A stretch of 64,000 nt of DNA from Culex pipiens pallens (lineage: Eukaryota; Arthropoda; Insecta; Diptera; Culicidae): NCBI RefSeq assembly GCF_016801865.2, contig NC_068938.1, forward strand, positions 23,703,158 to 23,767,157. The letters are read 5' to 3'. Positions 11,350 through 23,732 of the stretch are shown in pieces (position 1 is the first letter of the stretch; the number at the start of each line of letters is the position of its first letter). The translations under genes were made by a program, and so were the position numbers. The notes under the pieces were generated by a model. It was not told the origin of the DNA. It saw only the letters and a list, made by a program, of their open reading frames with translations, and made no database searches.

Positions 11350-11378
11350 AATAAAACCGAATTGAATTGAATTGAAAA
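11350..11378 (+). promoter_or_regulatory. 3' end signal of copy B: AATAAA and AATTG-repeat tail
   Basis: AATAAAACCG is followed by three AATTG units, ending at the target-site duplication. The same arrangement closes copy A (near 9480-9503) and, inverted, copy C (22110-22134). Short-repeat tails of this sort are typical of non-LTR elements that prime with slippage on a simple 3' terminus. Confidence 0.8.
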
Positions 11379-11389
11379 TTAAAGTTCTT

Positions 11390-11749
11390 AAACCTAAACC
11401 TTTTGAAGATTAAGAAGTTTGAATTAGTTAAAAAGAACAGACTTTTGCTCAATCTATTAAAAACTCAAATTTTCATCCATAACTAATGATTCCTCAAAAT
11501 TTTGCGACTTATAAAGCATTTATGTGAAACTTTTTTTCCAAGAAATTGTTTTTCGAAACTACTCTCTTCGATTTTTTTTTAAATATTTTTGTGCATGATT
11601 CCAGCTTTTGAGAAAGGAATTTAGATTCTTTTGTTGGCTGGGTTATTAATTTTTCAATGCATATTATTTTTTCGAATGCATCAAAAATATTTTGAAAATT
11701 TCCTCAAAATCATTTTTAAAATTTTCATTTGCAATTCCGGAAACATATT
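11390..11749. other. AT-rich DNA without a gene
   Basis: Low-complexity AT-rich sequence between the gag element and the next mobile element. Nothing else recognised. Confidence 0.5.
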
Positions 11750-12920
11750 GGGGAGTTTGGTGTAATATGGACAGTGGGGGTAATTTGGACAACCCTTTTA
11801 AAATCACCTTTTCTTCGGATATAAAGTAAAAACGGCAATTTAAGTGATTAGGCTAGTACTAGTAATGGCCTAGGAGTATGGACAAACCAAAAAAGTTGGA
11901 ATAGGTTAAGTAGTTTTGGTATAATATGTAAAAGTTTCCAAAGGCCGGTTGGCACTGCCTTAAGTTCTATTTTTTGAGGGTTGGGAAATAAGGTTTTGCA
12001 GGGATTGTATGGCCAAAAAGTGGAAAATTTTTGTTTAAGAGGGTTACTTGGTCGATGCCCGAGATATGTACGTTTAAATATTGTGCATTTTATCCATTTT
12101 TATCATCAAAAATTGCCATTTTTGTTAGAACATGCTATGGGGGTAATTTGGACATGACATGTAGAGTAATTTGGACACACCTGAAAGTCCTGTCAGGCAG
12201 CAAAAAAGTAACTTTTATGGTTGGTTGAATTTTAAAAGGGATTTAGATAAATATAGAGGGATTTAAAATGCCAAAACACTCAAATGGGAATGTGAGCAAC
12301 GAGAACTGTCTCAAACCCCTATTTTTTCAATTTAGATAATTTATTTCAATATTTGAATTGTTGAAAATCTGATAACTGCACATTTGACGTTCAACTAGAC
12401 TCTAATGTTGATTGTTTTCAATTAATTTCTTTGACATTTCCAGTTTTTATGTGCTGGTATACAATAATATTTTAATTTGAAGGGCTACGGAATGTAAAAT
12501 TGAAAAAAATGATAGTTTCAGGTTAATTATTTCTATATAAAGATTGGTTTGGATAAATCTATACGATACCTTATTAATAATCACAGAAAACTATACTTGT
12601 GCCTAATCCAGAATCAATGTTGAAATCATTTCAGAATGAATGATTAAATTATGCATTACTACAATGAACTATTTGCTATCTTCCTATTCAATTTAAGTTA
12701 AACCTTTTAAACTTTTGATGAAATATTGTGAGCAAAACAAACACTTCAAAGTATAATGCATTTACAAAACCAGATTGAAGGATATAAAACATGCTCAAAA
12801 AGTCAAATGTTAAACTTATTCTTCAAAATGTGTCCAAATTACCCCAAAAAAGGTGTCCATATTGCCCCACAAAACATGTCCAAATTACCCCATAAGTCAT
12901 AGTACCCCCACACAAAAATG
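11750..12920. mobile_element. Nonautonomous element with inverted GGGGTAATTTGGACA motifs
   Basis: The left end carries GTGTAATATGGACA and GGGGGTAATTTGGACA (about 11759-11790). The right end carries the inverse several times: TGTCCAAATTACCCC at about 12830 and 12879, and GTGTCCATATTGCCCC between them. Further direct copies of the motif are internal at about 12132 and 12161. This gives inverted, multi-copy subterminal motifs without a transposase frame. No target duplication was identified and the ends are approximate. Confidence 0.55.
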
Positions 12921-12976
12921 TGGGGGTAATTTGAACACCTTTTAATTTTTGCGATAAAAATGGGGTTTTCATGAAA

Positions 12977-13062
12977 ATTTATCGAAATAAATGACATTTA
13001 AGCATAAGCATAAGCATAAGCATAGGTGCCCACCCGCAGATTTATCGAAATAAATGACATTT
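12977..13062 (-). mobile_element. 40-bp retroposon stub between 23-bp direct repeats
   Basis: A perfect 23-bp direct repeat (12977-12999 and 13040-13062, starting ATTTATCG and ending GACATTT) brackets only 40 bp. The inserted DNA (13000-13039) is four AAGCAT units followed by AGGTGCCCACCCGCAG. Read on the minus strand this is the extreme 3' end of a retroposon with a hexamer tail, truncated almost completely at its 5' side. The long perfect duplication supports target-primed insertion. Confidence 0.75.
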
Positions 13063-13394
13063 TTCCATAAAATATGGTCTCTGTTATCCTCTGGTGTCAT
13101 CCACTTTCCTTTAAAATATCCATACAGCCCGTGGCAGAGCAATTTGCCTTAGGGCACATCCGTGGAACTTGAGGTTCAAAAACGAGGAAAACATATATAT
13201 TTTGTTCTGTCAACTGTGAGGTATAATAGATTCAAATTTTACAGTTGTTGATGCTGAGTAGGCTGTGACAAGTGTGGACAAATTTCCACTATACCAGTGA
13301 CAGAGCTCATCAATCGTCCCACTTTTTGAGCTATCAGGTTGTATGGAGTTCCACCTATGTGCTTAGGGTGTCCAAATTAGCCCTTTTATTTCTA
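13063..13394. other. Unassigned DNA
   Basis: No gene or element end recognised. The words GTGTGGACAAATT and GTGTCCAAATTAGCCC resemble the motifs of the element at 11750-12920, so this may be a decayed relative. Confidence 0.35.
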
Positions 13395-13965
13395 TTTTTT
13401 TTATTTGGATAAAACTTTGTGGGGTTCTTCCCTATGCCAAAAAATTTGGCAGCTTTTATGTAAAATTAGACGCCCGATTTGATGGCGTACTCAGAATTTC
13501 TAAAAAAAGTATTTTTCATCGAAAAAAAACTCTAAAAAAGTTTTAAAAACTCTGCCATTTTTCGGTACTCAACTGTAAAAATTTTTGGAATTCGAATCCA
13601 CATTGACCCAGAAGGGTCATTTTTTCAACTTTTTTATTGTTTTTTTCGATGAAAAATACGTTTTTTCGGAATTCTGAGTACACCATCAAATCGGGCGTCT
13701 AATTTTACCTAAAAGTCCCTTTGACACCAAATTTCTATCTCATCACCGTTTCAGACTGCAAATTATTGAAAAACACCTCTTTTTTCGCATGTTCAAAAAT
13801 GGAAGGGGTCGTACCGCCCCTCCGTCACGAGATATCAAAAAACGGACCTCGGTTTCGTGATCAGGGACTAAAGTTACCCCTTAGGACAAAGTTTCACTCA
13901 AATCGAAGAGGGGTCGGGGCAACTTTTCCCGATTTCGTGTGAGTTGGTGGAGAATTACCCACATT
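13395..13965. repeat. Dispersed repeat family R2 with a large internal palindrome
   Basis: The segment 13461-13707 is a long imperfect inverted repeat. The left arm starts TAAAATTAGACGCCCGATTT and the right arm ends AAATCGGGCGTCTAATTTTA, with about 70-bp arms and a central loop. Downstream words (TGCAAATTATTGAAAAA, GATCAGGGAC-AAAGTTACC, TTAGGACAAAGTTTCAC) recur at 31540-31640 and 37300-37345, and AACTTTGTGGGG recurs at about 30340. This marks a family with diverged copies at 30310-31640 and 36811-37386. Confidence 0.65.
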
Positions 13966-16900
13966 CATTTAGTACTACTGTTAAAACTGCATCAAACATA
14001 AGAAAAGCTATTTGTATATATAAATCAAATGGCTCGATTAAAAGGAAAGATATGAATGACTACGAGTTTCAACCGCTCTTGGACTGTTAAAATTATACAA
14101 TTTTATTTTAATTTCAAACTCCACGGCAGGAAACAAGAGGTCAACTCTATCCGCTTTTGATTCGTTTGATTTCAGAGCAAGAAGAAAACACATTCAAGAA
14201 ATCAAACAAACTCCATCTCAAAGCCCAGTCAACAACGCTCAAAACTCATCCCAGGGATGGCACCCTTTCTTTCACCGCCATTACGCTACACACAGTCGGT
14301 AATGAATATTGAAATCGAATCTCATTCATTCAAACACACATCAACCAGCGGCAGCGTCGGGGTCGTCCATGGTCGTCGCGTTTGACAAACAGCTCCCAGA
14401 ATGTTTCACACGGCAGGAAGCTGATCGTTTTCATGAATGAAAATTCAGTTCAGTTCATTCAGTCTATGTGTTTTTTTTTCAGAGTACGGTGAGAAAGTAG
14501 AGTGGACAAATATTGACAGCTTCAAGATTTGAGGTGGTTGAGGGGGAAAAGGGTTTAGTTTTTGAAATTTAAATAATTCTAAACTATGGGCCAGCATCAA
14601 CGAGAGGAAATGTCAACCTCAGCAGCGGTAGCTCTGCTCTCGGGGTCGACGACTGACGAACAAATAAATTCTATGTTTATTAATAAGTTACCCATTTTGG
14701 GAGGATTTAATTCATAACTTTTTTCCCAGGTCGACCCCGAGTTGTGCCGCGGTCCTGCTTTGTGACACTATGTACGGGGTTTTGGGATGAAAAAAGGAGC
14801 GACGACATGGCGGTTCACGACTTGAATGGCCATTTTTGGTGTGAGACTTGAATCTAGAATCAATTTGTAAATTGATGAAGATTAGTGGGGCTGAATTTAG
14901 ATCCAAGTCAGGCAGCCACGGCTTTAGAAACGAAAGTAACAATCACTTTCCCATACGGCACCGACTCTGCGTTCAGCTTTCGAGGGGGTCTTGCAGAAAC
15001 TACGTAGGATTTGTTTATGGCTTGTATTTGAAATACTCAGATTCAGAATTGTGGAGTCCCATCAACTGCAGGCAAACCCGTTCGAAGTTGGCCAACCAGC
15101 CACGAAGACGTGCGAGGGCGTAGAGTCAATCTCTCGCAAATCTACAGTACACACAAGTGAATGAAGACGCGACCTGCGAGCAGATCGTTGTCTCAACCAG
15201 CGCGATGGTGGATTTCCACGACATTTAAATTTCATTCATAAGCCTGTTACTTCGTTTTTTGCGGCCACGACCTCAGCCAATTCTTCTCGCGCGGGACGAC
15301 CTCTTGAAGAAAGGAGAACAAACGAGTCCACTTCACTCTCGTACAGATATTTGCTCCTCCTTGACAAGATCATAATGGAGTCTGTAGCTCACACGTGTAG
15401 TTTGCCGGGGCCAGTTAGACGTGGTTAGGGGCACGCCCCATTCTTCGCTAAAGAGATATCAATCGAGCCGGGGTTCATGACCTTAATTCAATTACACTGA
15501 CGAGCCCGGGATCAACGCAATAAACACAATGATTTTGGACCGGGAAGAGTTCGATTACAATAAAGGGTTTTCGGAACCCATCACTTTCGAAACTGTGGCT
15601 CGACCCACAAAGGGAGATTTCACCGCAAATATTTGAAAGGGATTTGCAATCGACTAGAATCTATGATCGTCATTGTACGAAATCACCTTCAAATCCAGGC
15701 TAGACCGGAAGACAGAACCTGGCCACACAGATTGCCCTCTACCATGGCAGCTCTGCTATAGTGTCAGGTGAACATAATCGTCCCGCTGCCCCGCTAATTT
15801 ATCGCTACTAATCGGCTTGTTCGAACCCCCAAAGAGCCCCCCACGTCCCATCCTGCCCCTGAAAGAAAAGAGCAAAAATTAGGTCCATAAATTTTAATTG
15901 CTGTCAAGGAACCGACCCCGAAAAGATTCATTAGATGCACCGTAAATCAAACCCCGATCTCGCCGCGTTGTTGACCACCGTTTTGAGAAATGGAATGTCA
16001 AAACAAAACCGCTCTCTGGCGCGAGGCGCGAATTCTTGGCGGGATTCGATGATGAATGGCCCCCGCCTTGAACATGAACTTGGCCGCGGACTTCTGGTGT
16101 TCTGTAATGATATCAATTAAAGCCGTAGGACACTTGGCCGGACGCGGACATCTTTCTTTGAGGATTCGCGGTTTGCGTGGTCAACCCTTGGAGAACGTAC
16201 AGGACTGTGCGTTAATTTATGGCCATTATTAATGGAGCAAGTTGGAGTGTGCGAGGAATTAATTTTGCCGAGTGCAAAGTGCTACTGCGCGCAGGTTTGT
16301 CACGGGTTTGAGTAATTGTTACAATGAACATAAATATCATGCACATTTCGTCGCCGCCGTGCTAACTTGTCGTACGTGCATTTTGGGCCAATTTGGTGCA
16401 GCTCACAATGCCTCATCTTTTGACCTTCACAGATCCCCAAAATTCGATTTCAATCCTGAGATATTCAATAAAAACCAAAAAAGCTCCGCGGATTTTTGTC
16501 ACTTTTCATATGAAAGAAGTTTCAATCTTGTGGTGCTATCTTGTCACTCCCTGAAAATTCAGGTGAGTGCGACAATTGGCCAAAGAGATTTCAGGTCAGA
16601 ACGCGTTTGACGCACGTACATGTTAGAATACCGTAAACATTTGTAATTATAACTCGGGACTCCAGCAACCAACTTCAACCAAACTTCGGGACAATGCACA
16701 GAATGGTCAACCAAACAAAACGTGTTTTTCATTGTTTACATTGCGTGCTCTCGTTTTTGTTTATTCAAGGTCAAACATTAAAACGCGTTTTTCTCGGAAC
16801 GTCGAAATGGCGGGTGCGACATGATAGCACGACAGCGTCGATTTGACGTTTGTTAATTTCTAAAAAATTAAAAGTACAAAGGAGAGACGGAACCCCCTCC
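13966..16900. other. Gene-free moderate-GC DNA
   Basis: About 2.9 kb of largely non-repetitive DNA. Short frames (at most about 112 codons) lie on both strands, none with a recognised domain. The composition resembles the other unique islands at 393, 19621, 27418, 33941, 39746 and 56820. Possibly intronic or intergenic host DNA. Confidence 0.45.
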
Positions 16901-19620
16901 CAATTACTGAAAGGACTGCAGGATTTTATTTTTTTCACGCATGGAAAAGTAAAAAACTTTGTAAAAATCTTCCAAACTATAGCTAAAATCTATTTTTGCT
17001 TTCCTCGCTAAGGGAAGGCTACATAATCTCTCGAAAAATGAACTGTTTAAGTAAGCATTCTTTAAGTCTTCCGCAAAAATCGTACTTAGAAAAAAAAATC
17101 GAAATAATGCTTCTGGGAAAGATGACCAATTTTTTTTTGTAAAAAAAAATGTAATTATACATCAAGAGCATGAGAAATTCAATTAAAATTAAAATTACTC
17201 AAAAATAGTTAAAATAAACAAACCACATTTTCAACATTCCAAAAGTCACCTTTTTTCAAAGTGTAAGTACCAGACTCAAATATTTTCAAAGTATAAAAAT
17301 TAATTTGAAGCCATGGAAACAATATTTCAATAACGAAATTGTGCACAAAAGCAAAAACCTAGTTTCAAACAAAATTTCGGAAAAATGTTTTTGCGGATTT
17401 TTTTTTGAAATTTCACAAAAATAAAAAAAAATACGTTTTTTACTGGTATAAACGCAGAAAAATAAGAGTAAGTTTTTTTTTCGGTCGATTGCATGTCTAT
17501 TTCAATTGCTATTTTGAAGTTAAAAAACGTCTCCTGGATTTTTTCATAATTTATTGACATTAATAAACTATAAAAAACACGATATTTGAAAAATAATATT
17601 GCAAAAGATTTACAATTGTTTTTACAAGAATTTGCGTTTCTTGATGCACACGATGTTATTTTGTGTAATTTTCACTTAAAATTCTAACGGAATTCTATTA
17701 TGCGACGTTTACGAATTATTACGAATTATGATAATTTGAGTATTTTCAAAACATAAATTTTATTGCTTCACAAACATCATAGTATAAAATATTTTAATTT
17801 AATTGTTTTGAAATAAAAACGATATTTTGAGAACACTTCAACTTATAATTTCAATTTTCAAATTATTTCAAAAATCTTTGATTATTTCTTGGGATAAATT
17901 CTTAAATTGTAATTCATTTGTTCATAAAAATATGATATTTCGTGAAAATTTTAAAATTGTTTACAAAATTTGGCGTTTTTTTATACATATATTGCAGAAA
18001 AACGTTACGTTTTTTTCGTGAAAATTTGATTATCTCACATTGAAAACTTTCTGAAAACTCAAATGTAGTGAGAATCATATTGGAACTTTAAAAAAAATAG
18101 GAATAGGGCAAAAAATCCAATTTCGTTAATTAGACATTTTATAACTTTAAAGTATTGTCAAAGAATATTTTAAAAATGATGATTAAATAAAAATAATGAA
18201 ATTTGCAAATGAAACTGACTTCACAATTTTTTGCTTAAGTGCAAAATTTTTAAGTTTAAGTTTGAAAATGTTAAGTTTTTCGAAAAATGTTTAATTTTTT
18301 TGCAATTAAAAAACCTTTTTTTTTCCTTAAGCTTACTTGTTTTGATTTTGTTGATCGGACTGCTGTAAGCTAAGATACAGCATTTTTAAGCATGATTTTT
18401 TATTAAAAAAAATGTTTTTTTTTTTAATATTGTCAGCCAACTAGCCCTCATTTTTCTACTTGCGATATCTCGAAAACTAATGGTTTCTTTTACAATTATG
18501 GAAAGCAAAAATTTTGTTAAATTTTCTGATCTTTTCAATAAAAAAAATAATTATTTTCAACAATATTTTTTTTTTACTTTCAGAATTGAAAACCAAACTA
18601 ATCGTTTCCGATGTATCTCAAATTTGAAAATGAGGGCTTGTTAGTTGACACTAAGCAAACATATATTTTTTTCACAAAATTTAAGCTTATCGAGGTTGTA
18701 TCTCAGCAATTAACAAAGATCGAAAGAGTCAAAAAGGAAAATTGTAGGATATTTTCTTAGCGTTTCGAAATATTTGCAGGAGCGCATTTCATTCGAGAAG
18801 TATTTTTCAATTGCAAAAAAAAACTTTAGAATTCAGACATTTTTACAAAAAAATAACTTTATATGCATTTTAAAGCTATGAAATTTATTAAAAAATCTAG
18901 AGTCACTTTAAGTTGCAACATTGTTTAAACTTACAAAAAAATTAAGTATAAGGTTTTAATTTCATTTAGATTTTATTTTACACAAATCATTTTTATATTA
19001 AATTCATAGCTCTGGATCCAAAGTTTTTTCCAGTTTAAGTCCCCTTATAAATATAAGAAAATAAGTTGATAAAAAATACGTCGGGGAAATTGCTTCACTT
19101 TCCTCTACTTTGGCAATTCAACTTTTAGTGATCGAAAATTAAAAATAACTACTACTTTCCAGAAGACACTAAATCGATCAGAAAATCTCTTCCCATGCCC
19201 ATTTTCTATAAACAGACCTGACATTGTATGGAGCTTTGTAAGGAAAAACTTATGATGGCAAATGGCTTCTTTGGATATAGGCAATGCATGGACAAAGTTT
19301 CTTTGGAGTTAAAATTGTACAATGAAAGGTTGATTTGCGATAACGTTGAGAATTATTTACTTTTGATTTTACGGAATGAAATGCTTTGAAACAGTTTTTA
19401 CTAAGGTTAATTTATAGTTCTTTTTCGAAGCCTTTTCAATCATTTACGACGCATTGTTTTTCCTCATTGCAAGGAAAAAAAAGTTTGAAATGTAATCGAC
19501 ATCCTACAAAAAAAACTCAATCTCCTTTCCCAGAACATCACAGGAAGAACCTTCGTCAAACAGCCATTCCCTATTATGCCACACAAAAAAATACGTGATC
19601 GCCTATAAAAGTGACCGCAT
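16901..19620. other. AT-rich repeat-derived region without a gene
   Basis: Homopolymer-rich DNA. 18440-18790 has words such as GATATCTCGAAAACTAATGG and GTATCTCAGCAATTAACAAAG, and 19150-19310 has GACACTAAATCGATCAGAAAATC and ATGGCTTCTTTGGATATAGG. These match the old repeat family R3 seen at 32461-33240 and 60150-60930. The copies are too decayed for firm boundaries. Confidence 0.45.
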
Positions 19621-22096
19621 TATGGCCATTAACGTTCTCAAAAATTAAACTTTCCGTCAGCATCAACTTCAGCAACAATGCCCCAGCTAAAATTTACGAC
19701 GAAATCCAATAAAAAAGTATTAAATTCAGCCGAGGCTATTTTCTTCATCAATGAACGCTCTTTCTCTCTGCCTCGACTCAATCGGTGTGTCCATCAATGC
19801 ATTCAACTTTTTTGAGAGCAGCAAAAAAATCGGACAACCGATCCGCCCTAATCCTCTCCCCCAGATTGATAGCGATCGTCGTCTCCGTTGAGCAGCTTTC
19901 AACAAAGTGTGTTTTCATTCAAGAACAGAAAGTAAACATTTTAGGCTCTTTCAACCACTTTCTTGAATGGAACCGAAACTTGATCGATCCCGAGCGGTGA
20001 CCTCTCCCTCTCCTTCTTCGAAATTACAGGTTGTTTTTTGTGAACTGTTGTCCCTCGCTCACCCCGTGGGGTGTCGTCCTTCGAAGGGTCCCACGAGGGG
20101 TAAATCGCCTTAAACAGTGAAGAATGAAATCAAACATTTTCCCTTTTGTCCCTGTCCGGCTTGCTTTTTGGGATGAAAAATGTTTTTTTTTTTTTCTTGG
20201 TGAAGTTTGGAATTGGGTTACACAATCGTCGCGTTCGTCGTGAGAGCAGAAGCACTTGTGAGCTTGAAATGTTGAAGGATCCCATGGTCGAACGAGCCTC
20301 GAGTTGTTTATGGTTGGTGCAATTGAAGAATTTTTGGACGGCGATTCGAGAAAGGATCGATGAGATTTGAAGAGAGTTTAGGGGAAAAAACTTGTGGGTT
20401 TGTTTATTTTCGATGCGCTCTATTTGAGGAAAATGGGATTATCTTTCAGTAATTAACATTTCGAACGAAAACACTCGACCGTGTGAATGTTTTGGATAGA
20501 TATTTAGCAGTGTTGTTTAGATAAACGAAGAGTAGATTTCAATGTTGTATTTTAAACAGGTTGAACGTTTTGAAAAGCTAAATTCAGGTTTTCAGATATT
20601 TTGTTTTTCAAATCCCAAATCACAAACAGTTTTAGGAGTTCTACAATAGCTTTTCAAGATATTTACAGCATAGCAGTTTGGATCACGACAGGATAAAATC
20701 CTCTTCAAATCATCTTCAAGAGTTTGGAAGAGTACTTGAAGAAAGTTTTATCCCGCCACGGTCCAAACTGGTATGCAGTAGCTATCTTGAAGAGCGGTTT
20801 TGGAAGACACCAAAAATCAATTTTAAAAGCCAGAACGAAACCAAATCCCTCCGATGGTACCAAGTGCCAAATTGGCTCGTGCCAAGTTTTAATCGATGTC
20901 ATCAATTGTCGTGCTGTAGAACTCTACACTTCACGCAGATGGTCAACTTTGATGCTAAATCCGGTATCCACCTTCACTTGACTTTACTCTTGCCCAAATG
21001 GCAAACGCGTGAGGTGCGAATTACAGCGTGTGATCTGCAAGGTCCAACGGTCCAATCAGTCAGACGTTAGAGTCTGGAACTTCTTTTTTGGGGGCAGACC
21101 TCCCCGGGTTTCCGAAAGCTGTTACTTAAGACCCCGACGAAGATCTGGAAAGTGTCCGATGACAAAAATTAAGCTCACTGGAATCAATCTCCAGTCGGCA
21201 TAGCTGTTTGGCTTGGAAGATCTCCCCGTCTGCAGAGGTTATACAATCACCGCACGCGACCAATCAGTCAAAGTCGCACCTACTTCATTTGGATGACCGC
21301 GTCCGTAGGCGCTACGTTGAGCTCTTCTGTCGAAAGAACCTGCCTGACACCTGAGACGCAGGTCGCTCGAAGCTCGGTCGAAAACATTAATCCAACGACT
21401 TGCAGTGGCAGCCAGCGAAGGAGTGTTTCGACGGAAATTAATTGATCAATTTGTACTGCTGGCTTGGCCGGGCCCGGTCGGGCCCTGGCGTGCGCCATCA
21501 TCGTCTACGACGCCGTTAAGAGTGCGTTTGCTCCATAAGTCGGATCAATGGAAGCTAACAGTGGGCTTCAAAATTTAATTATCATCTCGATGGGCTGCCA
21601 CAGGTCGAAAAACTGCGTATAATTCCAGTTCAAAGCAAATCATATTTTTCTCTGAATAACGGGGTGAGGCCCCACCCCAAACGTCAACCCTCACACGTGT
21701 GATCGGTGGCAACGAGATTGGTCCAGTCGGTGCCACCACAGGTGTCAAAAGGCTCTCGGCCCCGAAGGGGACTTGGCCCGGCCGTCCAGCCAGATATTGA
21801 CAGTCATAATTTGATATTCATTTATTTGCCTGGTTTGACCTTCGCCGTCATATATCACAAGCGCGAGGGCTGAAGGTGCCCCAGAAATTCCCCCAGATTT
21901 CACATCTGATTGCAGTGCGCGATATTGGACTTGATTAGATGCGTGTAATAAATAACGATAATGAGAAAACTGGAGAGTGGAATATGGGTTTTGGACTTTT
22001 GAATTTGGATTAAGGCGGACAAGTCACGGTGCGAGGTCATGTGTGACGCATTGATTGGATCAGATCTACAATTTACTTTCAATAAAAATAGAAACA
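19621..22096. other. Gene-free moderate-GC DNA
   Basis: Mostly unique sequence without a recognised gene. Overlapping frames around 20680-21200 on both strands are short and domain-free. It ends at the target-site duplication of gag-element copy C. Confidence 0.45.
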
Positions 22097-23013
22097 AACT
22101 TTTCAAGACAATTCAATTCAATTCGGTTTTATTGGTGAATAATCATGATACAATGAGTTATTTTGAAGTGCATAACAGAGTTTTGGAGTTCCTTACAGCT
22201 GTGTGTTGCATCATAATCCATTTAGGAACAATTATTTCTTTAACTAAGGCACTAGCAAGAGTAAGAAAAAACTATAAAAAAAAAACTTACAGAAATTGCA
22301 AAGGAAAGGGGATAGAGGAAGAGAAAGCTTATATCTAGATCACAGGTTATTTATCCTTTGTAGATGTGTTTGATCATCAGTTCCCCAAGGGCCAGGAATT
22401 GTTCTGCCTTGTTCCGGCAGCTCCGAAACCGCGTCATCATCTCCCCCGCGAGAGCAAAGAACTCCGGCAGGGTGAAGAGATCTTCCCCGGTGACTTCTTG
22501 CTGGGCCGTACTGCCGCTACCGGCAGCGACCACGCTGGCGAACGAACGCCCCCAACCAGGAGGGAACGCTGAGTTTTCCGCTGGAACCGTACGCTGTCCA
22601 GCTGCAGGAACGGCTGCGCTCGTACTTCGCTGAGGAGGGTGGGACGCTTTTTTCTTCCTCTTTTCCTGCTCCTCGAGGTAGGCCTTGCGCGCGACGCATC
22701 CGCGGTAATTGCCGGTATGGTTGCCGTCACAGTTCGCGCACTTTACGCGCGGCTTGGTTTGTTCTGCCTTGTCCCCCAAGTCCGCCTTTCGTGGCAGTGC
22801 GCACGCCTCCGAGAGGTGTGACTCACCGCACTTCACGCAGCGGGGCCGGAGGTTGCAGTTCCGCGAGCCGTGGCCGAATTTCTGGCAACGGTGGCATTGC
22901 GCTACGTCCGTCGGGTTCTTGGTGTAAAACCGCCAGTTTACCCAAAAACCGTCCAACGTCTTAGTCCGCCGCAGGTCTTGGAGCTTGACGGTGCCGCGGT
23001 CGAAGTACAACAG

Positions 23014-23401
23014 TGTCGCAGATAAGGCGTGTGCAGAATATTGGTTCGTTGAATAATAATAGAAGATTTTATGATTTGTTGAAGATCGTATAATATTTTA
23101 GAGAAATCTGGAATAACCACTTTAAAATGTTAGTACCGAACATCTCTTGGTAAGTCGACATCCACAGTCGACACCACGGTCGACACGCACGCTGCGAGAG
23201 TTGTTCAAGTGTGAGTGAATGGGCTGGTTCGAGTGTGTCTGCGCAACGCGAAGTATTGGTGATGAAAGAAGAGAGCGATAATGCACGATGGAGCTCGCGA
23301 CGAGGAGTGGAGAGATGCAATGTGAGAGCAATGACGTTCGTGTGCTCTCGGGGCGATCAAGCTGGGGAAAGTTCATGCATCTTGAGAGAGGTCTTCAGTC
23401 T
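23014..23401 (+). repeat. Left LTR, portion shared with the right LTR
   Basis: Colinear with 26021-26408 at a constant offset of 3007 bp. I see one difference (GGCTGGTTCGAG here, GGCTGGGTCGAG on the right). After 23401 the two diverge abruptly. Reading frames in this segment (to about 84 codons, minus strand) are duplicated with the LTR and are not genes. Confidence 0.9.
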
Positions 23402-23732
23402 GTGAGTATGTGAGACGAGCGTTGCTAACAAATGCGCCGAGCCTTGAGATGAGCGTTGCTTGCTGGTAGGAAATGCGCAAGGTCGTGATGAGCGTTGCGC
23501 GTCGCATTGTTTTATAAGTTGCTAGTTTGGAGAAGAGCATTGGAAATTTGAGAGACGAGGGTAAGAAATGTGTCGAGCGTTGTTCGTTGTTAATAAAACA
23601 ATGTATAGAACTGTTAGACGAACGTTCCTCGTTCGTAACTAATACTAAGATCCGCGAGACGGGTGTTTCTCGCCGTCAGAGTAGCGTTTTTAGTTTTTTA
23701 GTAAGTTGGCTTTTGGAGTCGAGCGCTGCTTG
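23402..23732 (+). other. Sequence replacing the expected 3' part of the left LTR
   Basis: Not homologous to the last 140 bp of the right LTR. It contains several GACGAGCGTTGC / GATGAGCGTTGC variants, TTTATAAG near 23510 that could be a TATA box, and AATAAAA near 23590 that could be a polyadenylation signal. It could be R-U5 of a different LTR subtype, or DNA brought in by recombination. Confidence 0.5.

Larger units (their letters stand above)
9614..11378 (+). mobile_element. Gag-only non-LTR retroelement, full-length copy B
   Basis: A complete element of 1765 bp with an 11-bp perfect target-site duplication, TTAAAGTTCTT, at 9603-9613 and 11379-11389. The 5' end (CCCTCCGTGTACG) agrees with that of copy C. 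It holds a short 5' UTR, one ORF (9728-11131), a 3' UTR of about 240 bp, AATAAA at 11350, and a tail of AATTG repeats instead of poly(A). There is no endonuclease or reverse transcriptase. In the Jockey group ORF1 is normally followed by an ORF2 of several kilobases; here the 3' UTR follows directly. It must therefore depend on RT supplied by another element. Comparable gag-only designs are HeT-A in Drosophila and HAL1 in mammals; relatedness to either is not implied. Confidence 0.9.

Noticed and set aside
16272..16610. 112-codon frame as a host exon
   Set aside because: No recognisable domain and no support beyond length; within chance expectation for this composition.
23069..23405. 83-84-codon frames present twice (23.1-23.4 kb and 26.1-26.4 kb)
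   Set aside because: They are duplicated because they lie in the LTRs; no domain, and frames overlap on both strands.
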